From Rickettsiales bacterium (GTDB lineage Bacteria > Pseudomonadota > Alphaproteobacteria > Rickettsiales > Midichloriaceae): DNA of 64,000 bases. The stretch lies in the NCBI GenBank assembly GCA_023263785.1, contig JALQUO010000001.1:635651-699650 (forward strand), given 5' to 3'. A model generated the notes under the pieces. The model searched no databases. It saw only the letters and a list, made by a program, of their open reading frames with translations, and had not been told where the DNA came from. The translations under genes and the position numbers were made by a program. The stretch's first letter is position 1. Every line of letters begins with the position of its first letter. Below, one piece after another: positions 46,277 to 57,123 of the stretch.

Positions 46277-48367
46277 TTATTTAGATTTCTCTATAATTCC
46301 ATCAGCAATCATCTGAGGCACCTGCTCATAGTGAGAGAACTGCATTGAATACTGTGCGCGTCCTTGAGTCATAGATCTCAGAGTACTAACGTATCCAAAC
46401 ATTGTAGCGAGTGGAACATTGGAACTGATCACTTGAGCATTGGCTCTTTGCTCCATTCCGAGGATCTGACCTCTAATACTATTCAGGTGTCCTATGACAT
46501 CACCCATGAACTCCTCAGGTGTAATCACCTCTACTTTCATCATTGGCTCAAGGATCTTAGCACCAGCCTTAACAGCTCCTTCTCTAAATGCAGCCTTAGC
46601 AGCTATCTCGAAGGCAAGAGCACTTGAGTCTACATCATGGTATGCGCCATCCATGAGAGTTGCCTTGAAGTTAATCAGTGGATACCCAGCTAATACACCG
46701 CTTTTCGCAGCCTCTTCAATACCTTTCTCGACAGCAGGAATATATTCCTTTGGAACGTTACCACCAACGACTTTGCTCTCGAACTGATACCCTGCACCCA
46801 TCTCGAGAGGTTCAAATACTATCTTAACTCTAGCGAACTGCCCAGCACCACCAGACTGCTTTTTGTGAGTATAATCTATCTCATGAGCTTTCGTTATTGT
46901 TTCACGATAGGCAACCTGAGGCTCCCCTATGTTAGCTTCAACTTTGAACTCCCTTTTCATCCTATCAACGATAATCTCAAGGTGCAATTCACCCATCCCA
47001 GCAAGAACTGTCTGATTTGTTTCAGGGTCACTTTTAACTCTAAGAGATGGATCTTCTGCAACAAGTCTTGAGATAGCAACTGACATCTTCTCTTGATCAG
47101 CTATTGTCTTTGGTTCGATTGCAACTTCTATAACTGGCTCAGGGAAATCCATCTTTTCTAGTAGAACCGAGACTCCTTCTTCACACAGTGTATCACCTGT
47201 TGTTGTTCTTTTTAGACCTGCGACAGCAACGATGTCACCAGCATGAGCTTCTTTTATGTCTTCTCTGTTGTTTGCATGCATCAGGAGAAGTCTACCAATT
47301 CTTTCTTTTTCAGTCTTTGTAGTATTTAAAACAGTTGTACCTGCCTTGAGAATCCCGCTATAAACCCTTACGAATGTTAGAGATCCAACAAATGAATCAT
47401 TCATAACCTTAAATGCAAGGCCAAGCATCTTTCCATCATCTGATGCAACAACATCAACTTCACCTGTGACATCACCTGTACGTGTCACGGTCACACCTTT
47501 CGCAGGAGGTATATCTATCGGACTTGGCAAGTAGTCCACAACAGCATCGAGAAGAGTCTGTACGCCTTTATTTTTAAATGCACTTCCACACAGGACAGGA
47601 GTGATTTTTCCTTCAATTGTTCCCTTTCTGATGCAAGCTTTTAGCTGTGCTTCAGTTATTTCATCGCCATTTAAATAAACTTCAAGTACAGCATCATCGA
47701 GGGCAGCAACTGTTTCTACTAATTCTGCTCTAGCCATTTCAGCCTGATCTTTTAGGTCTGCTGGTATTTCTGTATATTCATAGCTAGCACCTAGGTCATC
47801 ACCACGCCATATTACAGCTTGCATCTTCACAAGATCTACAATTCCTTTAAATGTGTCTTCTAATCCAACTGGGATCTGAATGACAGCAGGTGTTGCACCT
47901 AGTCTATCCTTAATCATATCAACGCAGCGTTCAAAGTTAGCACCTGTTCTGTCTAATTTATTAACAAAACACATTCTTGGAACATTATATTTATCAGCCT
48001 GTCTCCAAACTGTCTCTGATTGAGGCTCAACACCAGCAACTCCGTCGAAGGCAGCAACTGCTCCATCAAGAACCCTTAAAGATCTTTCTACTTCAATTGT
48101 GAAGTCAACGTGTCCTGGAGTGTCAATAATATTAATTCTATGACTGTTCCAGAAGCATGTTGTAGCAGCTGATGTAATTGTTATACCGCGTTCTTGCTCC
48201 TGCTCCATCCAATCCATTGTAGCGCTTCCTTCGTGTACTTCTCCTATCTTATGTGACTTACCTGTATAATATAGAATCCTTTCTGTTGTGGTTGTTTTCC
48301 CTGCATCGATGTGGGCCATGATCCCTATGTTTCTGTACAGGTTTATTGGTGTTGTTCTAGATGACAT
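46277..48367 (-). CDS. fusA: Elongation factor G
   Basis: GTPase that drives ribosomal translocation. The 696-residue protein begins with the P-loop [22 protein letters not shown], then switch motifs [10 protein letters not shown] and DTPGHVDF, and NKLDRTG. Length and order are normal. It is the third gene of the classic str operon (rpsL-rpsG-fusA); the usual tuf does not follow, and a terminator ends the unit. Confidence 0.98.
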   Translation of the reverse strand: MSSRTTPINLYRNIGIMAHIDAGKTTTTERILYYTGKSHKIGEVHEGSATMDWMEQEQERGITITSAATTCFWNSHRINIIDTPGHVDFTIEVERSLRVLDGAVAAFDGVAGVEPQSETVWRQADKYNVPRMCFVNKLDRTGANFERCVDMIKDRLGATPAVIQIPVGLEDTFKGIVDLVKMQAVIWRGDDLGASYEYTEIPADLKDQAEMARAELVETVAALDDAVLEVYLNGDEITEAQLKACIRKGTIEGKITPVLCGSAFKNKGVQTLLDAVVDYLPSPIDIPPAKGVTVTRTGDVTGEVDVVASDDGKMLGLAFKVMNDSFVGSLTFVRVYSGILKAGTTVLNTTKTEKERIGRLLLMHANNREDIKEAHAGDIVAVAGLKRTTTGDTLCEEGVSVLLEKMDFPEPVIEVAIEPKTIADQEKMSVAISRLVAEDPSLRVKSDPETNQTVLAGMGELHLEIIVDRMKREFKVEANIGEPQVAYRETITKAHEIDYTHKKQSGGAGQFARVKIVFEPLEMGAGYQFESKVVGGNVPKEYIPAVEKGIEEAAKSGVLAGYPLINFKATLMDGAYHDVDSSALAFEIAAKAAFREGAVKAGAKILEPMMKVEVITPEEFMGDVIGHLNSIRGQILGMEQRANAQVISSNVPLATMFGYVSTLRSMTQGRAQYSMQFSHYEQVPQMIADGIIEKSK

Positions 48368-48483
48368 AATAAAATTTATTTGATTAAAAACCTGATCATT
48401 TATGATCTCTCTATATGAAATTATATCTTAAAAAATTCTTGGGCGGGAGTACCAAAAGGCATCCCTTGTGAAAAACATTTTGC

Positions 48484-48978
48484 CTATGCAGTACTTTTCT
48501 TTGTGCCAACGAATGCATAGTGTGCGAATGCCATGTTTGACTCAGCCATCTTATGGGTATCCTCACGCTTCTTAACTGCAGCACCTTTGTTACCATAAGC
48601 TTCAACGAACTCAGCTGCAAGCTTCTCATCCATTGTTCTGCCTGATCTCTTACGAGCTGATGTTACAGTCCATCTGATTGCAAGAGCTATGCTGCGATTT
48701 GGTTGGACATTTGTTGGTACTTGATATGTAGCACCACCAACCCTACGTGAGCGTACTTCCATAGCTGGCTGAACATTTCTAACAACTTGTTCAAATACCT
48801 CTAGTGGCTCAGCATTAAGCTTAGCTGATGAGTTTTCTAGAGCTGAGTAAAAGATGTTTTCAGCTATAGATTTTTTGCCTTGTTCCATAATGTAGTTGAT
48901 GAACTTAGCGATGATCAAATTATGATATCTTGAATCAGGAAGGATCACTCTCTTCTTTGCGCCTCTTCTGCGTGACAT
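48484..48978 (-). CDS. rpsG: 30S ribosomal protein S7
   Basis: Primary 16S rRNA-binding protein of the small-subunit head. The 164-residue protein begins MSRRRGAKKRVILPDSRY and contains IMEQGKKSIAENIFY, VRSRRVGGATYQVP and AIRWTVTSARKRS. It is slightly longer than the usual 156. Between rpsL (21 bp upstream) and fusA. Confidence 0.97.
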   Translation of the reverse strand: MSRRRGAKKRVILPDSRYHNLIIAKFINYIMEQGKKSIAENIFYSALENSSAKLNAEPLEVFEQVVRNVQPAMEVRSRRVGGATYQVPTNVQPNRSIALAIRWTVTSARKRSGRTMDEKLAAEFVEAYGNKGAAVKKREDTHKMAESNMAFAHYAFVGTKKSTA

Positions 48979-48999
48979 ATTCTAATTATAATATTTAAT

Positions 49000-49374
49000 T
49001 TATTTAGGTTTCTTTGCTCCGTATTTAGAACGAGCTTGTTTACGATTTTTAACTCCATGAGTATCAAGTGCACCACGGACTATATGGTATTTCACACCCG
49101 GTAAGTCTTTTACCCTACCGCCACGCACCAGAACCTTACTGTGCTGCTGCAAGTTATGTCCTTCACCTTGAATGTAAGCTGTTACTTCGAATCCGCTTGT
49201 AAGAGTAACCCTAGCTACTTTACGAAGAGCTGAGTTTGGTTTTTTAGGAGTTACTGTTTTTACCAGTGTTGCTACACCAGAACGCTGCGGGCAGCTATCA
49301 AGGGCTCTTGCCTTTGTTTTATATTGCTTTGGTTGTCTAACTTTGTGTTTGACTAACTGATTGATTGTTACCAT
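49000..49374 (-). CDS. rpsL: 30S ribosomal protein S12
   Basis: Decoding-centre protein of the small subunit. The 124-residue protein has [41 protein letters not shown] with the usual lysines ([10 protein letters not shown] and GRVKDLPG), and the basic tail [10 protein letters not shown]. First gene of the str operon. Confidence 0.98.
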   Translation of the reverse strand: MVTINQLVKHKVRQPKQYKTKARALDSCPQRSGVATLVKTVTPKKPNSALRKVARVTLTSGFEVTAYIQGEGHNLQQHSKVLVRGGRVKDLPGVKYHIVRGALDTHGVKNRKQARSKYGAKKPK

Positions 49375-49430
49375 TACTTTTTATTTCCAAATTATTTTTA
49401 GGTTCGTACGCGACGTATTTTTCACAATAC

Positions 49431-49436
49431 ATTATA
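49431..49436 (-). promoter_or_regulatory. Possible -10 box of the rpsL operon
   Basis: On the minus strand TATAAT occurs at 49436-49431, 57 bp upstream of the rpsL start codon, in an AT-rich gap between pyrH and rpsL. A matching -35 is not clear (TACCAA at about the right distance), so support is limited to a perfect -10. Confidence 0.4.
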
Positions 49437-49477
49437 CTGCAGATTTTTATTTTTGGTAGTGCTGCATCAACATTTAA

Positions 49478-50182
49478 TTATTCGATTCTCGAAAATTCCC
49501 CTTTACCCTCTATAACTTTGAGTAAAGCACCCTTATGATATATGTTGAAAACAACGATCGGAATTTGATTATCTTTAGCAAGAGATATTGCTGCAGCATC
49601 CATTACATTCAGGTCATTTGTTAATACATCTTTATAGCTTAACTTGTTGATCTTGACAGCATCAGCATGCTTGTGAGGATCAGCTGAATACACACCATCA
49701 ACCTTTGTACCCTTAAGAATCAGATCACACCCTGACTCAACAGCACGGAGCACAGCACCTGTATCAGTTGTGAAGAATGGATTTCCTGTTCCTGCAGAGA
49801 ATATCACCACACGTCCTTTCTCCATATGTCTGATTGCTCTCCTTCTGATATATGGCTCAGCAATAGTTATCATAGGGATTGCTGACTGAACTCTAGTTGT
49901 TATATCCATGCTCTCAAGTCTTCCTTGAAGCGCAAGGGCATTTATAACCGTTGCTAGCATCCCCATGTAATCACCACTTGTTCTCTCAATACCTATCTCT
50001 GTGACAGTCGCTCCACGACATATGTTCCCACCTCCTATGACAATACATATTTGATATCCAGCATCATGCACTGCTTTGATGTCCTCACATATCTGGTTTA
50101 TAATCTTTGCTTCTAAACCAAATTTTTGGCCTCCCATCAGAACTTCACCAGATAATTTTAAAAGAACTCTTTTTTTTGTCAT
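49478..50182 (-). CDS. pyrH: Uridylate kinase
   Basis: Phosphorylates UMP to UDP in pyrimidine synthesis. The 234-residue protein begins [19 protein letters not shown] and has [47 protein letters not shown] and [13 protein letters not shown], all typical of bacterial PyrH. The usual partners tsf and frr are not adjacent. Confidence 0.96.
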   Translation of the reverse strand: MTKKRVLLKLSGEVLMGGQKFGLEAKIINQICEDIKAVHDAGYQICIVIGGGNICRGATVTEIGIERTSGDYMGMLATVINALALQGRLESMDITTRVQSAIPMITIAEPYIRRRAIRHMEKGRVVIFSAGTGNPFFTTDTGAVLRAVESGCDLILKGTKVDGVYSADPHKHADAVKINKLSYKDVLTNDLNVMDAAAISLAKDNQIPIVVFNIYHKGALLKVIEGKGEFSRIE

Positions 50183-50255
50183 AGTCTGTGTTAAGAATTT
50201 TTATTTTAGAAAGCACTATAAACAAAACATTCATATATATCAATGGTGTAGAAAA

Positions 50256-52265
50256 ATGATCAAAGCTAAATCAATTAAACGAAAAATAATTTTAACTATC
50301 AGCTATACAGCAGTGGTAGTACCAACTTTTCTAGTCGCACTTCTAGCAATAACTTATTACTACTTAGGAATAGAAAGGTTATTCAGTGAAAAAATAAGCG
50401 ATAGCGTAAACGATACAGTTAAGATAGCTAATCTGTATCTTAATGAACACAACAACAATATAAAGACCAGTGTCTTGATGGCTGCAGCTGAAACCACAAA
50501 GCATTTGTATGACTTTGCAGGTAATGAAGAAGCTTTCACAGCATTTTTGGATCAAGAAACAAGAAGATTAGGTTTATCTGAAATAGTTGTATTTAGCAGA
50601 GATGAAGCACTGGGCAATAGTTTAAAAGTTTTAGGGAAATCATCTCTCACATATTCTTTACTATTTGAAACTATTCCACCTGAAACAATGGATAAGGCAG
50701 ACGATGGTATCATAATGGTAAGAACTAGTGCACCAAATAAAGTTCAGGCACTCCTAAGGATAGATCTATTTATGAAAGATATTTTTGTTGGAAAAATATA
50801 CATATTAGTTGGCAGAGATGTTGATAGTAAAATTATTCAACACCTTGAAACAACTCAAGAGCAAGCTGATATTTTTAAGAGTGTTAGGAAAGGAATAAAA
50901 GACATCAGGAAAAAAGTAATCTCAGCATTTCTGGTATTGTCATTAGGATTTTTAATTGTCGCAATCTTTATTTCAAGTAAGCTTGCAGTATTCATTCTAA
51001 AACCAATAAATGACCTATCACAAGCAATAAAATTATTTAAACTTGGAAAAAGCAAAGTAAAAGTTCAAGAAAAAAACAATGATGATGAGATAAATATCCT
51101 GGCAAAGTCATTCAATAAGATGATCGATACTATTACCTCACAACACAACAACATCCTTCAAACAAAACATCTTGTAGAAGAGAGAAATCAGTTTATAGAA
51201 GCAATGATGTCTGAGTTATCACCCGGCGTTATAGTTCTTGACAAAAAATTAAATATTGAGATGTCGAACTTGTCTGCTCTCAAGATTCTTGCAATCAAGT
51301 CTGATGAGTCAATAATAGGATTGAATCAAAAAAAGGTTATTCCAGAATTTGCTGAGTTAATAGCGCAAATAAGGAAACAAGATGATAAGAACTCAATAGT
51401 TTCATCAAATATGAGTATCATAAGAGGACATAGAAGCGTTCATCTTCTTGTAAAGGTTCAGCTCCTAGAAAATCAAACATTCGATATGGAAACAAACTCT
51501 CTTGAGCCAAATGATAAAGTCATAATAACTCTTGATGACATAACTGCTGTTGTAGCTGGGCAGAGATTCCAGGCATGGGCAGACATAGCTAGAAGATTAG
51601 CTCATGAGATAAAAAACCCTCTAACTCCTATCCAGTTAGCAGTTGATAGATTAGAATATAAATTTTCTAAACAAATTACAGATGATCTAGATCTGTTTCA
51701 AAAATACATCCATACAATAAATAATAGGGTGGAGGATATCAAAAAGATGTTGACAGATTTCGTAGAATTTGCAGGTATATCAACTTTGAAGGTAAAACCT
51801 CATGAAATAACTTCAATTGTTAATGATGTGATATTTTTACAGAAGCATGAGTGGACTAAAATTGAATATGAATTGAACAACATGGTTGGTGATTGCAAAG
51901 TAATGTGTGAGAAAACATATATCAATCAAGTCCTGACTAATTTGCTGAAAAATGCAGCAGAATCAATAACTGCAGCAAGTGAAAATCCTCAAAAAGATTT
52001 CAAGGGGAAAATAAAGGTAACTTTACAGAAATCCCCTGATGAGAATGAAGTATTGGTATTAGTGGAAGATAATGGTATAGGTATAGGTGCTGATATTATG
52101 GAGCGCATATGTGAACCTTATGTAACCACAAAGTCGACTGGTACAGGTCTTGGTCTTTCAATAGTGAAAAAGATCATTGAAGAACATAAAAGTGAGTTTC
52201 ATATAAAAAATGGTGCTAATGGTGGAACTGTTGCATCGTTCGGGTTACAAATAGCAAAAAAATAA
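50256..52265 (+). CDS. NtrY-like sensor histidine kinase
   Basis: A 669-residue membrane sensor. It has two transmembrane segments (about 15-37 and 225-250) around a periplasmic domain, a HAMP domain, a PAS-like region near 360-440, the H-box with H450 in RRLAHEIKNPLTPIQ, and the ATPase domain with TGTGLGLSIVKKIIEE. The HEIKNPLTPIQLA form is typical of NtrY. The cognate response regulator NtrX is not adjacent, as in other Rickettsiales where the pair is split. Start chosen at 50256 because the N-terminal helix begins there. Confidence 0.88.
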   Translation: MIKAKSIKRKIILTISYTAVVVPTFLVALLAITYYYLGIERLFSEKISDSVNDTVKIANLYLNEHNNNIKTSVLMAAAETTKHLYDFAGNEEAFTAFLDQETRRLGLSEIVVFSRDEALGNSLKVLGKSSLTYSLLFETIPPETMDKADDGIIMVRTSAPNKVQALLRIDLFMKDIFVGKIYILVGRDVDSKIIQHLETTQEQADIFKSVRKGIKDIRKKVISAFLVLSLGFLIVAIFISSKLAVFILKPINDLSQAIKLFKLGKSKVKVQEKNNDDEINILAKSFNKMIDTITSQHNNILQTKHLVEERNQFIEAMMSELSPGVIVLDKKLNIEMSNLSALKILAIKSDESIIGLNQKKVIPEFAELIAQIRKQDDKNSIVSSNMSIIRGHRSVHLLVKVQLLENQTFDMETNSLEPNDKVIITLDDITAVVAGQRFQAWADIARRLAHEIKNPLTPIQLAVDRLEYKFSKQITDDLDLFQKYIHTINNRVEDIKKMLTDFVEFAGISTLKVKPHEITSIVNDVIFLQKHEWTKIEYELNNMVGDCKVMCEKTYINQVLTNLLKNAAESITAASENPQKDFKGKIKVTLQKSPDENEVLVLVEDNGIGIGADIMERICEPYVTTKSTGTGLGLSIVKKIIEEHKSEFHIKNGANGGTVASFGLQIAKK

Positions 52266-52271
52266 AATTAC

Positions 52272-53300
52272 ATGGTAAAACACAATAATCTTTACGGAAT
52301 TTTCTTCATGGTTGTAAATGCTTTTGCGTTGCCGACCTTGTATGCTGTACAAAAACAACTACTTAAGACACTATCAGCACCCCAGATGACTTTCTTATAT
52401 AAGTTAGCTGTGTTTGTATTCTTTACTCCATGGGCATTAAGAAAAGGTTTTAAAGCCTTACACACCCCTGTGTTACCACTTCACATTTTGAGAGCCTTCT
52501 TGAGTACAACAGCAGGAATACTCTTTGCATTTGGTTTGCAGCATAAAGGGATAGTTAGTGCGACTGCGATCCAACACATGGAACAGGTCTTCTGGGTAAT
52601 GATTGGTGCCATCTACTTCAAAGAAAAGATCAATGCTACAAAGGTTACAGCAATCCTTATAAGTTTTATTGCTGCAGTGCTTGTGACAATGCCACAGATT
52701 CCTGAAGTTATCTGGAACTCATTGACTGGTAATACAGAATCACAGCAATCAATTGAATTCGACTACCATTACATATTTGTGATTGGTGCTGTAATCTGCT
52801 GGACAATAAATTCAACTGTAGTCAAAGTCTTAGGAAAGACAGTCAAAAACGATGTACAGGCATTTTATGTATTGTTATTCTCAGTCATCATAGCTTATCC
52901 GACAGCATTTTTTAAATGGCAATGGCATCAGATTGGTGAGTCTTTTATGCATTACCCATCATTTAATGGATTAGTGGATCTTTCAAACTTTACTCTAAAT
53001 GATACTCAAGTGATTCAGATTCTAGTGCTTGCTCTGTTGTGCTTCACACACCTCTTCGCATTCTTCCTAGCTATGAAATATGCTGAGATGTCAACAGTGG
53101 CACCATTTGATTATCTAAAGCTTATCTTTAGCTGTGTACTTGCATATTTCTTCACAGGTGACTTACCTAATGAAACAAGTCAATATGTTGGATATGTACT
53201 GATTATCCTTGCAGGAGTCTCCCTTGTAACAAGTGAGAGGAGAAGACTTAAGAAACAGGAAAAGCTCGAGAAGCTTGAGACTCAGATTGAAAACGTATAG
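52272..53300 (+). CDS. EamA/DMT-family transporter, tandem copy 1
   Basis: A 342-residue inner-membrane protein with ten predicted helices and two EamA repeats. It begins with the motif HNNLYGIFFMVVNA shared with copy 2. The helix-border motif KYAEMSTVAPFDYLKL recurs in copy 2, and more loosely in copy 3 (TDMSAVMPFDYTRL). Rickettsiales use DMT transporters of this kind to import S-adenosylmethionine and other metabolites; the substrate here is unknown. 6 bp after the kinase gene, probably cotranscribed. Confidence 0.85.
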   Translation: MVKHNNLYGIFFMVVNAFALPTLYAVQKQLLKTLSAPQMTFLYKLAVFVFFTPWALRKGFKALHTPVLPLHILRAFLSTTAGILFAFGLQHKGIVSATAIQHMEQVFWVMIGAIYFKEKINATKVTAILISFIAAVLVTMPQIPEVIWNSLTGNTESQQSIEFDYHYIFVIGAVICWTINSTVVKVLGKTVKNDVQAFYVLLFSVIIAYPTAFFKWQWHQIGESFMHYPSFNGLVDLSNFTLNDTQVIQILVLALLCFTHLFAFFLAMKYAEMSTVAPFDYLKLIFSCVLAYFFTGDLPNETSQYVGYVLIILAGVSLVTSERRRLKKQEKLEKLETQIENV

Positions 53301-53316
53301 TGTGAATTACTCCCTA

Positions 53317-54336
53317 ATGACAAAACATAACAATCTTTACGGCATATTCTTTATGCTCGTAAACACACTATCGCTCGCCGCCTTACATCTTATAAATAAA
53401 AAACTTCTTTCTGGACTGCCATCAAGTCAAACAACTCTTTTCTATAAGGTAATCGTATTTGTATTTTTGGCTCCATGGGTTTTAAGGAATGGTCTAAAAG
53501 GTATCAAGACACCAGCACTCCCTCTGCATATCCTAAGAGCTTTTCTGAGTATCACAGCGGGATTATGTTTTGCATATGGTTTGAAGAACTCAGGATTAGT
53601 TAACTCAGTTGCACTCAGCTATATTGAACAAGTCCTTTGGGCGATAATAGGTGTAATGTACTTCAAAGAAAAGATGACAACGATAAAATTCTTTGCAATA
53701 TGTATGAGTTTTATTGCAATGGTTTTGATCACAGCACCAGGCCTCATTTTGAGTATATTTGCGCGAGATGTACAAGGGACATCTGTAAAGTTTGATTACA
53801 ACTCTATTTTTGTGCTTGCAGCAGGTATTTTCTGGGCTCTTAATTCAACAGCAATAAAGATTCTCGGAAAGACAGTCAAAAACGAGGTACAAGCTTTCTA
53901 TATGCTGTTGCTTTCAATTATGATTGCTTATCCTGCAGCTTTCATTGATTGGAATTGGCATCAAATAGGCAATACATTCCTTGCATATCCAACATTTAGT
54001 AGGTTAATTGGTTTATCAGAGGTAGAGCTCAATGCAATTCAATGCATACAACTCTTGATGATGGCTGGTTTATATTATATACATGTTTGGTCATTCTTTT
54101 TAGCTCTAAAATATGCAGAAATGTCAACACTAGCACCTTTCGATTACACAAGGCTTGTTTTTACATGTGTTTTAGCCTACCTTTTTATTGGGGAGTTGCC
54201 TAAACATGCTACACAATATGTTGGCTACATAATGATAATTGTTTCTGGTTTACTGTTGGTAAACTCTGAAAGAAAGAAAAAAGCAACTAAAAAAGAAAAA
54301 ATTGAACAGCTCGAGACACAGATAGAAAATAGATAG
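53317..54336 (+). CDS. EamA/DMT-family transporter, tandem copy 2
   Basis: A 339-residue close paralogue of copy 1. It shares HNNLYGIFFM at the start, LPLHILRAFLSITAG, LGKTVKNEVQAFY and KYAEMSTLAPFDYTRL. Ten helices and two EamA repeats. I chose ATG 53317, 16 bp after the stop of copy 1, because it reproduces the start of copy 1; an in-frame upstream ATG overlaps copy 1. Polar, Lys-rich C-terminal tail as in copy 1. Confidence 0.85.
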   Translation: MTKHNNLYGIFFMLVNTLSLAALHLINKKLLSGLPSSQTTLFYKVIVFVFLAPWVLRNGLKGIKTPALPLHILRAFLSITAGLCFAYGLKNSGLVNSVALSYIEQVLWAIIGVMYFKEKMTTIKFFAICMSFIAMVLITAPGLILSIFARDVQGTSVKFDYNSIFVLAAGIFWALNSTAIKILGKTVKNEVQAFYMLLLSIMIAYPAAFIDWNWHQIGNTFLAYPTFSRLIGLSEVELNAIQCIQLLMMAGLYYIHVWSFFLALKYAEMSTLAPFDYTRLVFTCVLAYLFIGELPKHATQYVGYIMIIVSGLLLVNSERKKKATKKEKIEQLETQIENR

Positions 54337-54339
54337 AAG

Positions 54340-55278
54340 ATGTATAGTAAAAAAAAACTGAAACCAAGTAAACTCCTAATTGGTATCATTCTGATGCTAA
54401 TTCACGCAATTTCTATGTCTGCTGTGACTGTGATTGCAAAAAGGCTCGGGAAAGTAATTTCAGGTGATCAAATTGCATTTCTATATAAAGCAGGAGTTCT
54501 ATTCTGTACGATTCCTTTAATGTTTCAAGGAAGTTTTGTTAACAATCTAAAAACCTCAAAGCTAAAATTACACATGTTACGTGCTGTTTTTAGTTTGGGA
54601 GGATCTGTATGTTTTTATAGAGGATTACTACATGTCCCTGCTACTGATGCAACAGCAGTTACTTACCTTGAGCCAATCATAGGATTAATTGTTGGTGTAA
54701 TTTACTTTGGTGAAAAAGTTTCAATAAAAAAGATACTATTAGTCACACTATGTTTGAGTGGAGTTTTATTCATAATAAGGCCTGGTTTTGATAATTTTAA
54801 TACGCATTACATATATTTACTCGGTGCGTTGTTGTTCTGGGCAATGAATAACCTAGGCATAAAAATCCTTGGGAAGACAGAGAAAACAGTTACAAGTCTA
54901 TTCTATGTCAGTTTATTCACAACAATCTTCGCATCCCCTTTAACAATGAAACATAGCTGGGATGGATTCACTACAGATTACATAAAGCATGTCGTTGTGA
55001 TTACAATATTCCACATGACTCATATGATCTGTTTCTACAGAGCTTTGAAGATAACTGACATGTCTGCTGTGATGCCTTTCGACTACACAAGACTATTATT
55101 TACTGGAGTGCTTAGCTATTTATTCCTAGGTGAATATCCAAATAAATACTCAGCTATAGGCTATTGCTTAATTGCTGCCGGAGGACTAATGCTAATTTTA
55201 TATGAGACAAAAAAACGTGGATGGTCAAGGGAAAGTGAAGAGAAATTCATTAGAGAGAAAGAAAAACATACAAGTTAA
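54340..55278 (+). CDS. EamA/DMT-family transporter, tandem copy 3
   Basis: A 312-residue, more diverged member of the same tandem set: LHMLRAVFSLGGSVCFYRGLLHVPATDATAV, LGKTEKTVTSLFYV and MPFDYTRLLFTGVLSYLFLGE. Ten predicted helices. The start follows the stop of copy 2 by 3 bp. Three adjacent transporters of one family suggest duplication followed by change of substrate. Confidence 0.85.
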   Translation: MYSKKKLKPSKLLIGIILMLIHAISMSAVTVIAKRLGKVISGDQIAFLYKAGVLFCTIPLMFQGSFVNNLKTSKLKLHMLRAVFSLGGSVCFYRGLLHVPATDATAVTYLEPIIGLIVGVIYFGEKVSIKKILLVTLCLSGVLFIIRPGFDNFNTHYIYLLGALLFWAMNNLGIKILGKTEKTVTSLFYVSLFTTIFASPLTMKHSWDGFTTDYIKHVVVITIFHMTHMICFYRALKITDMSAVMPFDYTRLLFTGVLSYLFLGEYPNKYSAIGYCLIAAGGLMLILYETKKRGWSRESEEKFIREKEKHTS

Positions 55279-55341
55279 ATTTTCTCGACATAGCACTAAG
55301 TTATTGGTATTATTTTGAAACTAAATACAAAGAATTATCGT

Positions 55342-55893
55342 ATGTTAACAAATAGATCAGATACATTTTGCAGTACAACAATCTTGGCAGTGAGAAGAAA
55401 TGGAATAACAGTTGTTGCAGGAGATGGTCAAGTGACTCTGGGACACGCTGTTGTTAAGAGCACTGCAAATAAACTGAGAACTATGTCAGATGGAAAAATC
55501 ATTGGAGGATTTGCTGGAGCTGCTGCAGATGGTTTCACATTGTTTGAGAGATTAGAGAATAAATTAGAAATATATCCAGGGCAATTGAAGCGTGCTGCCG
55601 TTGAGTTAGCGAGGGACTGGAGATCAGATAAATACCTTAGGAAGCTTGAAGCAATGATGATAATTTGTGACAAGGAAAACATGCTGGTTCTTTCAGGTAA
55701 TGGAGATGTTCTGGAGCCAGAACATGATACAGTTGCAATCGGCTCCGGCAGCAATTATGCACTATCAGCAGCGAGAGCTCTTCTTGAGAATACAAAGCTG
55801 CCTGCAGAAAAGATTGCTCAGTCAGCCATGTCGATTGCAGCAGACCTCTGCATATATACAAATCATAATGTTGTAATGCAAAAGGTTGAGTAA
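55342..55893 (+). CDS. hslV: ATP-dependent protease subunit HslV
   Basis: Threonine peptidase of the HslUV proteasome-like complex. From ATG 55342 the protein has 183 residues; an 11-residue leader precedes the mature N-terminal Thr of [42 protein letters not shown] and [20 protein letters not shown] are typical. A TTG at 55315 could extend it by nine residues. The ATPase partner hslU, usually next door, does not follow; a gene on the other strand does. Confidence 0.94.
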   Translation: MLTNRSDTFCSTTILAVRRNGITVVAGDGQVTLGHAVVKSTANKLRTMSDGKIIGGFAGAAADGFTLFERLENKLEIYPGQLKRAAVELARDWRSDKYLRKLEAMMIICDKENMLVLSGNGDVLEPEHDTVAIGSGSNYALSAARALLENTKLPAEKIAQSAMSIAADLCIYTNHNVVMQKVE

Positions 55894-55898
55894 GGAGA

Positions 55899-57062
55899 TC
55901 AATTTTTTACTTCGATTTTTATTCCAAAGTTTGCAAGATGATCCTGAACAAGTTTATCTTCTGCTTTCGATATGGATCTTCTTGAGGCTTCATATTTTAC
56001 CTTAACTAGATCCTCTAGTGATTCAACAGACTCAGGTGCTTTCTTTGAAAAATCTAGCTTATGCTTTGAGTATGCACTGGATATAAATATTCCTAGCTCT
56101 TTACCCATGCCAACAAAATCAAAAAACTGAATCGGTTGTTGAATAAATGTAGGAGAAAGACCTTTAGTACTATCATCAAGAGCTCCTTGAAGACTCGTTT
56201 GTAGATGTTGGTTGATAATATGTGATGTCATTGGATTGAAAACTTGACTAGAGTTATTTTTATTTAAATTAGCAAGCTCTAGTCCAAATACACAAATTCC
56301 AACACCTACTGTAATAGGCAATGATGCTCCCATATACAAAACTCCAACACTCAATGCTGCAGGAGGAATAACTAGCACAGTTGTATCCACAAGAGTGCAA
56401 CAAAGAGCATATGCACTAATGATATATTCATGGCAGATATCAATGAATGCCTCTACCATAGTAAAATCTTCAAAATTTACTTGTAACCCTTCACTATTAC
56501 AGGCAATAACATATGCCATTATTCTTGGATCGATGTTTAGCATAAAAGATTCAAGAGTTTTTATATCTGCCTTTGGCAATTCTACAGTTTTTTTAGCGCT
56601 AAAAATTTCCTGCATAGTGCTTGTAAAATCTAGTTTTTGCATAAATACATCTGGAATGGATGCCATTGAATCAAAATCTTTGTATTCTAAAGATGAGTTC
56701 TTATATAAAATTTTTTCAAAAGGTAAGAAGGGCTTTATTGATTTTTTGAAATCAGAATCACTACCAAATAGACTTTTATGTAGACCTAAGTATTCTTCTT
56801 TATTCTCATCATTTACTTTTTTTGAGATAGCAATTAAAAACTCAGCCTCAAGAGTTAGAAGTCCCGTAAACTGCATCCTATTTGATAAAACCATATTGAT
56901 ATCATCTATTGGCCTTGCATTTTCTGCTGCAATCTTGAGTTTTGCCTTTAGAGTTGCTAAGTCTTCTTCATTTACTGTCTCTAAATAAGTACTAAGAGCT
57001 TCTTTATAATTTTCTCTATCTGATTTTTTAGCAAGCTTCACACTAGATCTTATTCTGGTCAT
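55899..57062 (-). CDS. Hypothetical protein with a central hydrophobic hairpin
   Basis: I do not recognise this 387-residue protein. The N-terminal 190 residues are charged and helical. Residues about 215-265 are hydrophobic and glycine/alanine-rich (two possible membrane helices, IISAYALCCTLVDTTVLVIPP and VGVLYMGASLPITVGVGICVF). The rest is polar, ending in a basic helical tail. No signal peptide. The soluble-hydrophobic-soluble layout and lack of known homologues resemble secreted membrane-inserting effectors; that is only a suggestion. Confidence 0.6.
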   Translation of the reverse strand: MTRIRSSVKLAKKSDRENYKEALSTYLETVNEEDLATLKAKLKIAAENARPIDDINMVLSNRMQFTGLLTLEAEFLIAISKKVNDENKEEYLGLHKSLFGSDSDFKKSIKPFLPFEKILYKNSSLEYKDFDSMASIPDVFMQKLDFTSTMQEIFSAKKTVELPKADIKTLESFMLNIDPRIMAYVIACNSEGLQVNFEDFTMVEAFIDICHEYIISAYALCCTLVDTTVLVIPPAALSVGVLYMGASLPITVGVGICVFGLELANLNKNNSSQVFNPMTSHIINQHLQTSLQGALDDSTKGLSPTFIQQPIQFFDFVGMGKELGIFISSAYSKHKLDFSKKAPESVESLEDLVKVKYEASRRSISKAEDKLVQDHLANFGIKIEVKN

Positions 57063-57123
57063 TTTTTTAAATTAAAGTTCTTGACTAATTCAGTGTATAT
57101 TAATAAAAAAATATTAAAAAGTC

